In this document: positions 19,588-31,956 of the stretch, one piece after another
Layout of the letters: each line of letters starts with the position of its first letter
Position numbering within the stretch: the stretch's first letter is position 1
From: Siphonodentalium dalli
Taxonomy: Eukaryota; Mollusca; Scaphopoda; Gadilida; Siphonodentaliidae
Assembly (NCBI GenBank): GCA_032622095.1
Contig: CP136061.1
Span: 214,114,373 to 214,178,372 of the forward strand
DNA length: 64,000 nucleotides
Reading direction: 5' to 3'
Notes under the pieces: model-generated
Told to the model about the DNA's origin: nothing
Database searches by the model: none
The model's input: only the letters and a program-made list of their open reading frames with translations
Made by a program: the position numbers and the translations under genes

Positions 19588-20165
19588 GGACCATGTCGCG
19601 AATCCCTACTAGGCTGTGACCGATGAGGTCATACTGCACCAGTTCAAACCTGGGAACTGTTTGATGTTCTGACGGGGAACTTGATAACATTGAACAAACA
19701 ACGCAGGAAATATATTTCTATGTTCATACCTTTTTCCTTAATACTGTTTCACAGAAGTTGAAGTCCCCAGCTATACATTGCATGATCTATGCGACTTTTT
19801 TTTTAGCAAATTGGCTCTGCGTTGCTTCGCGAAATCGACTCTATTTTATATAAATAATGCAGTATCGCGCTGCGAACTTCACATACAGTGAAATACATTA
19901 TTACAGGGAGACTGTATATATCTCTGGGCCACTTCGCGAATTCCTATACTAGGCTGCGCCCGTAGAGATCATAATGCACCAGTTCTAACCTAGGAACTGT
20001 TTGATGTTCTGACGGGGAACTTGATAGCATTGAACAAACAACGCAGGAAATATATTTCTTTGTTCATAACATTTTCTTAATACTGTTTCACAGAAGGTGA
20101 AGGTTCCAGCTATACGTTGCATGATCTAAGCGACCTTTTTTAAGTCAATTTCGCTCTGCGTTGCT
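19588..20165 (+). repeat. Tandem duplication, period about 340 bp
   Basis: 19,588-19,830 and 19,926-20,165 share GGAACTGTTTGATGTTCTGA, ACGGGGAACTTGATA, TTGAACAAACAACGCAGGAA and ACTGTTTCACAGAAG. The second unit is shorter and diverged. Confidence 0.8.
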
Positions 20166-20746
20166 TACAATCATGAAATATTCTTTGAAGTAGTCTTTTC
20201 ATGATGTTTAATTTGCGTCACCCCATTATGTTTGGATCTATAACTGCTACTTTAATGTGGGAAGAGATGGTCTATATATATCAGAAACCTCATAAGTTCA
20301 TCACCCCATTAAAGAGTAACTGTTTAAATAACAAGTTTTCAGACAATAACAAAATGAACCACATCAACCAAGTGATTTAGCAGAATAATTTCGAATCTTC
20401 CAAGTTCCAACAGACTGGTTTGATAACTATTTCCATCCATGTTGAATTGTCTAATATCGACAATTTAGATGTGAATATTCCGAAGAGAACTTTTCCAAAT
20501 ACCTCATTCATGAAGCTGCTATTCAACTTGTATATTTCTTCTGGTACTGACTATTTACCCCTTTCTGTACTAATTATGTATACTCGTTGACGAATAGTCC
20601 CCTTAGGGGTGTTCATGTAATACACACAGGCGCCAGACAGAATACTTCAAGAGCGGAATAGTTCCTATAATCCAATGGTGGGAAATGTTCAGATAATAAG
20701 TTCAACAAACGACCTATGGTCATCATCACCTGACCATGTCGTAGTA
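20166..20746. other. Gene-free stretch with collinear partner of 15,385-15,600
   Basis: 20,555-20,720 is the unrearranged version of the repeat at 15,385. The upstream part shows no coding signal. Confidence 0.5.
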
Positions 20747-21319
20747 GGTGATGGACTAAATGCGATTATAACGTACTCGGTATTTGTGTAATTTGATTTA
20801 CCAAATGTGATTAGAAACGTACTCTGTGTTTGCGTTTGTAACGAAGATCGACAATTTTGGCCTGATTATTATTCTACATGCTATTTCATGCACTATTCAG
20901 ACCACTATTTCAAATGAAATCAGAACAGGTAGTTGCGTACTTGCGAAATGTGATTAGTCAACGTACTTGGTATTTGCGTACTTGAACCATGTGGCGAAGT
21001 TCGAGAGCCTTTGGCCTGATTATTATTCTGCATGTTGTTTAGTGCACTATTCATACCTCTATGTTTCAAAATAAATTAGAACAAATAACAAAGAAAAGAT
21101 TCATGCCAGCCGAACTTGAACAACTCAAATGTCGTACAAGAGAACCGAGAAACCGACAGTGTAATGTATTTGCGCAACTAACCTGTCAATCGTCAAGGCA
21201 TTCGTCACTTTATTGGCAATAATTATTGGTGTTGTGGTTATTGGTGTATCAATGAGATGGCCGATGCATGTTTGGCGATGAACATTTCAACTAATTGGAA
21301 CGTATGCGCCTTTTGTGAA

Positions 21320-22480
21320 CTCATATCATACATACGATTCGCACCATGAACGCAAATTCATAGAGGTACGGACTCCATTCTGACATTACCTGTGTGTTCA
21401 TGCAAAAAGAGATTAAAAGCAACCATTATTTAGACATTTTATAATATGACCTTTGACAGTTGAATATCGAATACGATTATCAACATCGCCCCGAGCTAGG
21501 CCCAGAGCTCATAGGTCGATGAATCCAGAATGCATCGCCCAGTGCCACTCGCTGCCATATTGGATTGTTTTCAGAGAATTCCACAATCGCTTTGTTGACA
21601 GCTTTTCGATTATTAAGTCAGGTCCACATGGCCAGTGGACTTGAATTAATTATCGAAAAGCTGAAAACAAAGCGGTCGGTGAATTCTCTGTACCAGTAAA
21701 CAAACCAACATGGCTGCGAATGCCGATCGAAACTTGAAGCGCGGCAAGGGCGGCATAGTCCTCAAGTCTACTGAACTCAATTGATCCTAAGAAATAAAAT
21801 GTGGATATTGATGAAACAAGCTTTGGTGAACCATATAGCCAAAGTTCCATGATAAACGAAACATAAGAATATTTAGAAACAATTTATATAATTGTTGTTG
21901 TCGTTAAAGAATGATGTGATATTATACGTGTTTACTTGTTTATTCTATATCATATTTGTTTTATGCATGAACATGCTTATACATGGCGTATTGATATAAA
22001 CTTGCACCTCCCATTTTCACGTATTACAACACCCGGAGTAAGCGCGACAACTCTACTGAAAATGCAGAGCCCACTTCCAACTTGCGGTGACCCTAAACAG
22101 CCACGCAGAGGCCCGTTTCTCACCAAACGTAAACAGTTTTACCCTGAAAAAATTACCATCTAGTTTTATTATCGTACGATGTTACATTTACTTGCGATCG
22201 TCTTATGTTCGCAAAATTTGGCCAACTTAACCCAGCTTGTGTTATGGTGTTATTTAACATATTTATATTAACTTCATACGCAAATCTTTCACAACCGAAA
22301 GTAACAAGCGCTATTCACCAATCCATAAGGGGCGATAACACTATATCCAATATTTTATGTCACAATAATCTGTAAACTACAGGAAAAAACGAAACGAAGT
22401 CATCTCCCTCATAAGAAAATGTAATTCGGACCAGATAGCGCACATGCAAGACATTCTAAACAAGAAAACCATAGTCAGAA
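21320..22480 (+). pseudogene. Degenerate LINE copy (same family as 5,266-11,640)
   Basis: It follows the LINE order with large deletions: 5' UTR (21,320-21,711), an ORF1 start with ATG at 21,712 (M-A-A-N-A-D-R-N...), ORF1 coding to about 21,870 with frame damage, spacer sequence (21,890-22,340), then a piece of ORF2 around 22,380-22,470 matching the residues KRNEVISLIRK...HMQDILN. It is non-functional, but it shows what the natural 5' end of this LINE looks like. Confidence 0.85.
21572..21690. repeat. 119-bp palindrome in the LINE 5' UTR
   Basis: CAGAGAATTCCACAATCGCT is mirrored by the complement of 21,671-21,690, and the pairing continues through AGCTTTTCGAT and GGTCCAC to a centre at about 21,631. 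The intact LINE has lost most of one arm. Confidence 0.75.
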
Positions 22481-22859
22481 ATGGTAGCGCCCTGAGGATG
22501 TTGTAAACCAAACTATATGTCATCATTAAATGACATACTATCTTAATTGTGCATGAAATAGCATGCAGAATAATAATTAGGCCCAAATTGTCGATCTTCG
22601 TTACACGATTCAAGTACGCAAATACCGAGTACATTTCTAATCACATTTAGCCAATCACCTCCTATAGGCCAGATTTATTCTTGCCAATATACACCCTAAG
22701 CGGGCATAATTATCGAAACGGAACTTCCTGCAGGCTTCATGACTAAATTTATTCCATTTTAGTTCTCATTGGAGTCTGAGTATAGTAGTAGTATAGGAAG
22801 AGTATTCTAGTAGATGGTTTGATTGTTGATTTGAGCGCCTGTTCCTGTGCTATTATGGG

Positions 22860-23440
22860 GTTACAGGTCACGCCGCGTGGGTGTATATGGGTGAAGGTTA
22901 TCACGAGAATAGCGCCTGATTATCACGGGTAATAAACAATGCGTGTATGTCTAGGTTTTTTTGTTTGATCGCGGGTACTAAACAATGCGTGTATGTCTAA
23001 ATGATATCTCTCTCGCGTTAACCCTACCGCTTATCGCCTATTCATGTAATATGAAAGAAAATATGTATTCGGGTGACTGCTATCAGAGGTATATATTAAT
23101 CACGAGAATAACTCGCCAGCGTCGCGCGCGGTAGCGATAAACCAGATCGCGTGTACTATACACAGTGGTAGATAATATATGTATTGGTTTGACTGCCTAA
23201 ACCCTAAGCGCCTAATCCTGAGCTATCAGGGTGGGGGTATATGCCACGCCGCGTGGGTGTATATGGGCGAATGTTATCACGATAATATAGCGCCTCGTTA
23301 TCGCGGGCACTAAACAATGCGTATATTTCTAAACGATATATCCCTCGCGTTAACCTACCGCTTATCGCCTGCGTTTCCGATAAACGATATATTCCTCGCG
23401 TTAACCCAAGACTTCCAATAGACTATATCTGAGAAATTTC
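22860..23440. repeat. 330-bp-period repeat block, left arm
   Basis: This is the reverse complement of 33,840-34,450. Two or three units contain CGATAAGCGGTAGGGTTAAC, CACGCATTGTTTAGT and CACCCACGCGGCGTG. Being at the outer end of both arms, it may be the terminal or replication region of the element. Confidence 0.75.
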
Positions 23441-23529
23441 TCGCGCACAAATTATATAGTTATAGTTATTATAATAGTGATTATTGTAAGCCTAATAAAT
23501 CTGATAACAGGAATATACTAATGCACTAC

Positions 23530-26216
23530 ACTGTTAAAAATGTCCGTTCTGACACTACTCTATGATCCGTTTTCAAATTTTTCATTGTACCGTAATCACC
23601 CTGATGGAACATAGATCCGTAATTTGAACGCTGGGTACGGAGTCACGTGGTTACATCCTCTTTGTTTTGAATATTTCAAGAAGACCTGCAGGAGACTCAG
23701 TGTCGGCACGAAATATATTTTGTCCAGAGTGTTTGATTATAATCAGGTAAGTTAATCTATATATTGTGAATCATTTTTCGCGTCGTAGTCTTGTCATTTA
23801 TATATTACACCGGACGCCTCGTGCGTGCATGCAGTCTAATTTTATTGATAGATTAAACAACCGGCGCCATTGATAAACTAATTTAATATCTCTGTTGCGG
23901 AATGCTGTATTATGACCTATTTATATAATGGCGTTATCTCAATCCATTCTGATCCATTTATAACATCACTAGTCGTAACATTGTCACTTTGCTGACAGGA
24001 AAATGATGATTGCTAAGCCATATATACGGCATTGCAGTAGAGTACCGCATAAATGATCGCCTCTGCATGGTGTATCGACATGCACCCCGCCGGAGTTCCA
24101 CACCACAGGAATGCAAACTAACTTGGTGTACAAGCTGGGTTTCTGCTAATTGTAAAATCACATATGCATTGTACATAAGCACATACTAAACATATATGGG
24201 GAGTCCAAAACTAGACAAGAGCAGCCGTCGTAAAACCGCTATAATCCGAGTTACCACTAACTGTTATATACCAGTATAGTTACGTGTTCGTGTTGATTTA
24301 GCGTGGATGCCATAGATGGGTGATTAAGAATCTTTTCAATGATGTGTATATAGTTGAGCTGACAGCCGTAAATGGTCATTTAAAGTAAATTGAAAGATTT
24401 ATGTTTCTAATATAGGCCTGCACATGGTCTTTGGAGAATGCTCGTTTGTCACGTATACGTGTCACTTTGCTTGATTTCTGAATTCCGTTTGCATCACATT
24501 AATGACAAAGCTGTAATTATATAAATTGTTATATTATTTACAAGTTATAGGTTTGAAATATATGGTTTCCTTTGTATTGGGATATATTGCAAACTGCTTA
24601 TAATGCGCGACTATGCTCCCGTCGCCCAAATGCGGTATAATAAAGAGCGTTCTATATGCATTTTGAGCTGAGCACTGTCAATGCTTTTCGACGAATTACT
24701 TCTGGATGATTCTATGGATATCTGCGATACCTGTGTAGTACGAATTGGTGGCAATTACATCTATTGTTCGATTTTATTTTGCCTGGTATAAGAGGAAACT
24801 TGGCTTGGGAAATGTTGACTAATTTTGGTGTAAAATTGACCGTGGATGTTTAGGACCTAGTAATAATCTAATAGTGATTCATGATTTGCCTTTATAGTTG
24901 TTTTATTGAAACACCAAACCAACAAAAATACAAAATCGCAATATAAAACAATTTAACGACCCTATACGGTATCTCAGTTGGAATATGTGTAAGCTATTGG
25001 AGTTATTTTAGTGGCATGTCCAAAGGAGTGTGTTACGATGTTTTATCTACTTTATGAGTGACATCGGTCAGTAATGACTAAATCAACTCCCACACATGTG
25101 CAGTTATTAACTGGTATATGTGTACATGCTTATATAGCAATCGATGTAGGTATGGGTTAAACATTATGTTGACCGTGACCTCAATAGGCTCACGTCAGTT
25201 ACTGTTTCGGTTCGCAATTCAACCAGAAGGAAGTTCGAAATGGGAAATAACTATATGCGTTTATTCGCGCATTTCAGATATTTTTGTCTGTCAAATTATT
25301 TTAAAAGCGCTTTGAGCAAGCAAATGTCACGCTAAACAAAGCGATACAACACACTGTACGACTAAACAGCTATTGGATGTAACATACTAAAAGGAATAAA
25401 ACAGGTGAAGTGTCACAAAGTCATTCCAGATGTGAATTTGTCTGATTTTCCCCTGATGTTGGATTTTTCAACTTTCAGTTTCACCAGTCAGCCAGTAACT
25501 GTTGTTCAATTTCTCAATCTGATTCACTCAGTCATTGTTTATCACAACTTTCTGTGTTTCTGTGTCACCAGTTAACATTTTACAGGTCACCAAACATCAC
25601 TTGTGTCACGTTGTGTGAATGGAAGTATTGTTCTGCGTTTCTTTCATACGATCGTCGATACATTATAATTTACTTTAGCTGTTGCACAGTTTGGTGAACG
25701 TTCAGATGACACAATTCAATCGTAATGAAAGGGTTTCAGCCGTAGGAAGTAACCGATAGTTGGACTGTGCATGATGATGTCAAACTCGCAAGTCATAAAA
25801 TAATATCAAGCACTGTTTGATTTCAGATTCAAAATCATGGCGTATCCTTGTATACCTCCACTTGCGACGTAATCGCAGTCGTGTGTACGTACAAATCGTG
25901 TCTGGAAAGATCACAGTAGTCAATCATATGCTTTTCGAACAACCTACGATATCATCATGTACTAGTACGACAATATCGCAATCGTGTGAACAAACTACAT
26001 GTATCCACGATTTTGTCGGGCCCGATTCCTCCATTTACTATTGGATCGTGGTCTTCTGAACGTTCATTTATAGATGTGCTATTATTAATTTGTATATCAG
26101 CAATATATATATAATATATTGCAATTGCAACTGGCATATTCACAAATTAGTTGTTAGCCCAGACTCGGACATTTTGAAAATAATATGATCCCATTGATGG
26201 CCATATCATGTGATTA
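23530..26216. other. Left part of the insertion, gene-free
   Basis: No coding frame. A consensus splice donor AATCAG/GTAAGT lies at about 23,744, following a leader-like stretch, and AATAAAGAGCGTT occurs at 24,644. The rest is AT-rich and without recognised repeats. Confidence 0.4.
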
Positions 26217-26312
26217 CTAGTATGGGCACTACATGTATATCATGCCACGACTCTCTACTCCGGGCGTCAGCCCGAGTAGAGATTCATGGCATGATCTAGT
26301 ACGGGCCCATAT
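26217..26312. repeat. 96-bp palindrome
   Basis: TACTAGTATGGGC, ATATCATGCCA and TCTCTACTC are mirrored around a CGGGCGTCAGCCC centre. One arm is echoed at 19,188. Confidence 0.8.
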
Positions 26313-27400
26313 GTAAAACAAAAAATATCAGCTACATGTACAGTTCTGGGACTGCATGGGTGAACCAGCGATCGATCAATGTCATATTATAAATTATAAT
26401 AGCCCAGTCAGGCAGGGCTAAAGAGTAAAATAGACTGATCGGTTTTTCGCAGCAATCATGGATTTGGGAAGAGGGGTGATTGTAAACTGTTCTATAATTA
26501 TCTTTCAACCAATACTTAAAGACAATTAATTCTGATTTATTTTGAGTGATTACGCGTTCGCGCTACATTAGATCTAGTTGTAAACCATGCGCATGTCTTG
26601 ACATCAGTTCCGTCTGTTATATTCCTTGTATATATAAATTGATGTTTATATGTAAATACTAGTTAGATGTTGTCAATGTGAATTGGCTCTAATGGTGGGT
26701 CCCGAACCCAAGTCGCCGTGATGATGTGGCCTCTGAAGAGTAGTGGCGGCGTTTTGAGACGGTTGGGTAAGGCGTTACACTTACATCCACGTCATGCAAT
26801 CATTACGATTCATTAGCAATAAAGACGATTGAAAAACATATACATGTACATGTATTCCTATTAATATTAAAGTTTTGAATCAATTTGTATTCCACAGTCC
26901 GATTCCTGAAACAGCTGATGGGGATATATTGGACATAGCATGCATGCAAGCAGTACAGTACAAACACAATATAAAGGCTGAAGGATGAAGTGTGAGGCCA
27001 TCTCAAGTAAAAGACAGATAATGACCACCAGTGGAAGTTGCCCGACATCCTTGAATGTGTGAATAGGAACAGGTACAGCCTTAGTCGGTGAGTATATATG
27101 ATACAGATGAACTTGTGCATATCATCAACCAGTCTGGATAGACTTAAAGTCTATCCAAATATTTATATACCAATATACATGTAATATACCAACAATATGA
27201 GTTTTGAAATTTGGGTGTTTCTTGATTTAGTAATTGTCAACAGGAATAATTAACAGTCTGAGGGCATATTAGACTATGATTAGTGGCACGACTCATGAGA
27301 CAGTCAATATTGTGCGTGTTAATGAAATGGTCGCTGGAAATTGATATTCAGTGGTAAATTGACCGGGGGTGTGCCGTTGATCCTAAAGGGGGACTTAACA
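26313..27400. other. Gene-free stretch
   Basis: No convincing coding frame or repeat. A minus-strand frame of about 100 codons at 26,803-27,120 has no motif and looks random. Confidence 0.45.
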
Positions 27401-28640
27401 ATTATATTTATCATATGCGAGCAACAAAGAGCGTTCCTTATTAGCTTAGACGATATGTAGGAAAATTGGTACACATAGGTCACCTGACCAGGCAAATATA
27501 ATGACATAGGCACCATTGACATCAGATGACTTAAACGTGGAGTACTAAATTATATTAACATAAATTAGGTGATCAACGAAGAGTGTTTATTATCAGCTCA
27601 GAAGATATGTCGGCAAATTTGAACATCAAGGCAATTTGACACAGGTGTGTCATGGGCTTAAAAATATATGCAAATAACTTAAAGAGGCACTACTAATTGG
27701 CAATAAAGAGCGTTTATTATCAACTTAAAACAATAGATGTAACCATATCTGGAGAATGACCTACAATTTAAAATGTCCATAATTATATCCTTGAGTTTAG
27801 GAACAATATCCGAATATACAAATACACGTGATCATTTCACACCGTAAACAATATATAAGCCTTAACCCTTTCGTGGCGGGATTTGCGCTGGCATTAAAGA
27901 CCATGTGCCAGCACATTATATAATATGTGTGTCGCCCATAGGGAGTCTCGCATATATGAGAGCATGCACTGGCTTAAAAGATCAAGGTAAATATTGATAG
28001 GCCACTGCATTCTCTTATATATGCTATAGGCGCCCTATCAGCAACTTGCATATATAAGAGAATGCATCAGCACAGGGTTTACTATTATCTATATATACAT
28101 ATGGGTCATTCATCCTGGGGAATCTTATTAGATAGGTCCCCGGGATCCGTTAACCTCATATGTCTTAAAAGGGCACTAACAAATAATTTAATTAGATAAT
28201 TAATTATATACCAAAATGGTTGCAATCTGGCGGTGAAAATTGTAACTCTGAGATACATTACATTGACCCATGGAGTGTCATGGATAGGTGCCGTTGACCT
28301 CAGATGTCTTAAAGGGGTAATGGTCAATAAAGAGGGTCCCTTATCAGCTTAGAAGAAGATATGTAGGAGAATTGTTACAGATGGGTTACCTGCCGAGGGG
28401 AATCTCATGGGATAGGCGCCTTTTACCTAATGTGACTTAAAGGGGACTACTAATAATTTATATGATAAATAAAGAGCGTTCATTATCAACCCAGAAGATA
28501 TGTGAAAAAGTTGGTGCACAAAAGTAAAATGATGTGGGAAATGTCACGTGATAGCTGCTGTTGACATCACATGACTTAAAGGGACACTAGTAATTGCTAA
28601 TAAAGAGTGTTTATTATTAACTTGAAAGATAGATACACAT
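27401..28640 (+). repeat. Degenerate satellite, 125-155-bp monomers with AATAAAGAGCG motif
   Basis: The core AATAAAGAGCGTTTATTATC followed by AGCTTAGAAGATATGT recurs near 27,420, 27,574, 27,698, 28,322, 28,467 and 28,597. Between cores the phrase TGACTTAAAGGGGACTA recurs. The array is broken at 27,862-28,080 by a hairpin-pair relic. Confidence 0.75.
27862..28080. mobile_element. Diverged relic of the TTAA hairpin-pair MITE
   Basis: It begins TTAACCCTTTCG and carries two palindromes built on GCATTCTCTTATATATGC / GCATATATAAGAGAATGC, like the MITEs at 39,072, 47,102 and 57,651, but without the right terminal repeat. Confidence 0.65.
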
Positions 28641-29928
28641 GACATGTATGATGTACGAGCAGATTAGAAAGTTATTTTCAGATGATATGGTGAAAAGTGA
28701 GGCGAGTGCAAGAAGTTAAAATCCTGATAATATTGATGCATATAACATAGTGACTTGGTATACATGTATGTATATTTGTGATATGACTATTTTCAGGATG
28801 GCTGTTGAATCTGATTTGAAAGGATGTACATACCATTAACAACCGGAGACAAGGTTACAGTAAAGCAGTGTCAAGGCTACTGAACATGTACCGGTATACT
28901 GGCATACTTAAACTCCAACATGCCAAGGTGATTCTGTGAGATAACTTTCTTTCAAGGTGGATGACAAATCGTATTTCTGTGCTGGTACTGTGTGTAAATA
29001 TGTGACTTGTGTGGAATATCACCTTCTTTGTGCGCGATGGTGAATTGACGTGATGACGATCCGTACTTGTGTACCATCCTTGAATGTCTTAACCATAGGA
29101 CCATTTGGGAACAGTGGACATACCAGTTGGTACCACTTCCACCTCAGCTAAATATTGTGTGTGCACAGTGCTGAACTATTCAACGTAATGATGGTATGGA
29201 TATATATGTGACAAATTGCTCAAATTATTTTGAAGTGCTTCCAGTGAACATTCTCCTGTGGACCAACTGTCTGTACTGTATGTACCGGTATGGTATTTAA
29301 GAGTAATTTGACACTTCAGCATATGGAACTGTTTGTCATGCAATCACTCCCTGGTTATATTCATTGCCATACATGTATGTTGTGCAATTTTATTATACAT
29401 TAATATAAAATTATTGTTTATACTTTATTCTTGGAGCATTTAGCCTTCCCTATCAAAATATCGTTGCATTAGACAAGTATGGTTACCGGTATAATGTAAC
29501 ATTATGCAATGGATTTTGTAACTTCAAAAAGCCCAACTATTTATCACATTTTATGTATAGCACCAAAGAGCGCACGTGTACCACATATGGGGTATCTGAT
29601 GCTATAAATTCTTGTTAGTCAATAGTATAGTGTGGAATTTGTCAGAAAAATTAATTTGCAAACATTGACTTGTAAATTTATGAAAGACACTTTTCCGAAG
29701 TAATTTAAAAAAATGATGAAATGTCTTGTATTTATTTATAAATGTTTAGCGGTATTCCATCTGAAGTGGGTTATAACCTTCAGGTGGTGTGAACCGCCAC
29801 CCCTCCCTTGGATATGGAATCCACTTTTTAAAAGGGCATTGGACATAGGACACAGTTTAAAGATAATAAGTCATATACTTGCCTAGTTTGTAGGAAAAAT
29901 ACATTTTAGACAGTAAATTCAACTAATG
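28641..29928 (+). other. Gene-free stretch with possible noncoding exon
   Basis: TATGACTATTTTCAG/GATGG at about 28,797 is a good splice acceptor, after which codons are broken by frequent stops. Together with the donor at 23,744 it could form a spliced noncoding RNA inside the insertion. This is speculative. Confidence 0.2.
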
Positions 29929-30307
29929 CACTGTTAAAAAATTGACATTCTCAAACGGAACAGAGTTCCGCAAATATACAACAGAACAAAGATCCGGAAA
30001 ATTGCTGCCGGCACATAACTGCGTCAAGACACGGCACACTGGACCGTTTTGTCGCGGCCCTATGTCCCATATGATTACGGAACATTGTTCCATAACCATA
30101 CAGCACATATTGCCGCAACTAAATGATACAATGTTCCGTAACTGTACAGAACATATTGCCGTAATAAAATGATACAATGTTCCGTCACCATACAGAACAT
30201 ATTGCCATAATGAAATTATACAATGTTCCGTAACCTTACAGAACATAGTGCCGGCAGCAATTTTCCGGATCTTTGTACCGTCTGAAAACGGAAATTTTTT
30301 AACAGTG
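29929..30307. mobile_element. 379-bp MITE with 57-bp internal tandem repeats
   Basis: Both ends start CACTGTTAAAAAATT, and the inverted pairing also covers GATCCGGAAAATTGCTGCCG. Between 30,070 and 30,245 are about four units of roughly 57 bp with ATGTTCCGTAAC..TACAGAA and CATATTGCCGTAA. Its right end is also the right end of the 6.8-kb insertion. Confidence 0.85.
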
Positions 30308-30566
30308 TATACGGTCTGGCAATTCTTTCGCTGGTTCAACAAAGAAACCTCTTCAATATTTATCCGGCACCTCATGGGGGGGGGGGGGGTGTTACTTCAC
30401 CGAGAATCCCTATTACCACACCCAAATATTGATATAGTGGTGTGTCTCCACCCACACCCCTATATTTATGTCCAAATACAATAAATGGAACGCAACACAA
30501 ACAAATAAACAACTAATGTATCAACATTTGCTTTATTCGACACCAAGAATAACAGGTTTATTTCAG

Positions 30567-31695
30567 TTAATTATCCATATTGTCATCGTCGTCATCTTGC
30601 TCAGAGTCTATATGTTTATCGTTTTTGTCCTTACTGTTATTCTTCATGTACTCCATCAGGAGGGGTTTATATCTCCTCAATGAAATCCGAACGGCAGGGA
30701 GTATATCATAGCTATCATTTAGCATCTTATACACACGATCCATGATTTTGATATGAGTTTTCCCACCACTAACTTCGAGTAAATTTTGTATAAATGCAGC
30801 GTATATGTTTAAAAAACGCCTCTCATATTCGGGCCATATCTTCACATTTGATTTTTCTTCAGCCTCTTCTTCCGTCAACCCTTTCTTCATATAGCGTTCA
30901 ACTAATTCATCTAATTCTGCTTTATTGTCATCTAGGGCCTGTAACCACACATCTTCGAAATAGTCGTTTTCTTTTTCAGTCGGAAGTGTTAATATTTGTC
31001 TGTCCTGGTCCGGAATTGATTCTATTTTCTTTGTGTCAATTTTCTGTTTTTTATTATTCACCGGTGCTTCTTCACTTGCTTCTCTTTTCTTCCTATCAGA
31101 ACACCAATTTGTAATGTGCCTCTGTACATCATGCTGGGTCTCAAACACGACACCACAATCGTCACAGCTTGGCATGATACCGTCTTCGCTTTCAGAGTCG
31201 TATTCCTGCTCTGACAATAGCCTAGGGTATGTCGTTTCACTGAGGTTATCTTTCGTTTGATGCGTTATCACCTCGACGGACTCATCAACAGTACTGTTAT
31301 TTGGTAATATGCTTTTTTCTTTTATACTGGCCTTTGTCAACATTATATTACTGCGCAGTCGCAAACTTTCTGGAGTATTCGTTTTTAAGTCAACTACGAG
31401 ATAACCAAATGGTTGATTGGTAGCTTTATTGAAATGGGACATAAAGTGTTGCGTTTTCTCTGGATACATATGACGAGCTAGAGTCATTACCTGCATTTTA
31501 TCTACGGGGTTGTTGAATAGAATCAAGTAGTGGCAATTTCTCCGTTGGTGGGGTCCTTGTTATAGTACAGAGATTGGTTAATCGCAAACACGGATATACC
31601 CAAATGGTGACTACCCTCGGTGAATAATTCAGTAACCCGCGAATCCTTGGACGCCGTAGACATAAGGTCATCAAGTACAATCAGACATTTTTTTC
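30567..31695 (-). pseudogene. ATPase gene copy, left arm (5' truncated, one frameshift)
   Basis: The frame 31,526-30,567 (319 codons) encodes the C-terminal part: the end of the ATPase domain (LFNNPVDKMQVMTLARHMYP...), a second finger-like motif (C-x2-C, then H and a terminal C, CDDCG...H..NWC), a Lys-rich patch, a helical region with ...LVERYMKKGLTEEEAEEK..., and an Asp-rich tail. Upstream, one G is missing from a G run at about 31,548 relative to the right arm, shifting the frame. The copy ends at 31,695 before the P-loop and N-terminal finger. The C-terminal half is open here, whereas it is broken in the right arm. Confidence 0.85.
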
Positions 31696-31956
31696 ACTCA
31701 GCAGAGTGAAATGGGAGGGAAGACGAGTAGATATGTGGCAACCCCCCCCCCCTAGTGGCGAGGAGTTGCTTTCACCCCTCCTCGTCCAATGGTGTGTATC
31801 TCGCGAAAAAAAAAAAATATATATATATATATACTCATAATTTCCTAGATGATACAAAATCTGGATCTGAAAACTTGATTAATAGATATTGTTCTTCTTG
31901 TCATAAAAGACTCTCTTTTTACTGGAAAAGACTCAGTGCCCTCCGGTCTGTCAAGG
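31696..31956. other. Unpaired centre of the palindrome
   Basis: This DNA is not mirrored. It has a short hairpin (CACTCAGCAGAGTG), a C run at 31,742-31,753, and an A run plus (AT)n at 31,806-31,832. It would contain the promoter of the right-hand ATPase gene. No relation to the upstream region at 509-1,262 is visible. Confidence 0.5.

Larger units (their letters stand above)
20747..22659. repeat. Inverted-repeat pair enclosing a degenerate LINE
   Basis: GGTGATGGACTAAATG.GATTA at 20,747 is mirrored at 22,639-22,659, and the likeness extends inward about 125 bp over ACGTACTCGGTATTTG, AACGAAGATCGACAATTT and CCTAATTATTATTCTGCATG. The left arm is itself duplicated (20,800-20,930 and 20,945-21,075). 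This may be a TIR element into which the LINE copy inserted. Confidence 0.7.
23529..30307. mobile_element. 6.8-kb insertion with CACTGTTAAAAA termini and TA duplication
   Basis: The right arm of the palindrome has the uninterrupted site (reverse complement CTAATGCAC-TA-TACGG at about 33,741-33,754). In the left arm the same site reads ...GCAC-TA-[insert]-TA-TACGG, and the insert starts CACTGTTAAAAA and ends with its complement. This shows one insertion event with a TA duplication, typical of Tc1/mariner-like transposition. No transposase frame is visible (no frame above about 105 codons), so it is non-autonomous or has captured other DNA. Inside are a degenerate satellite, hairpins and a complete smaller MITE at the right end. 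Confidence 0.8.
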
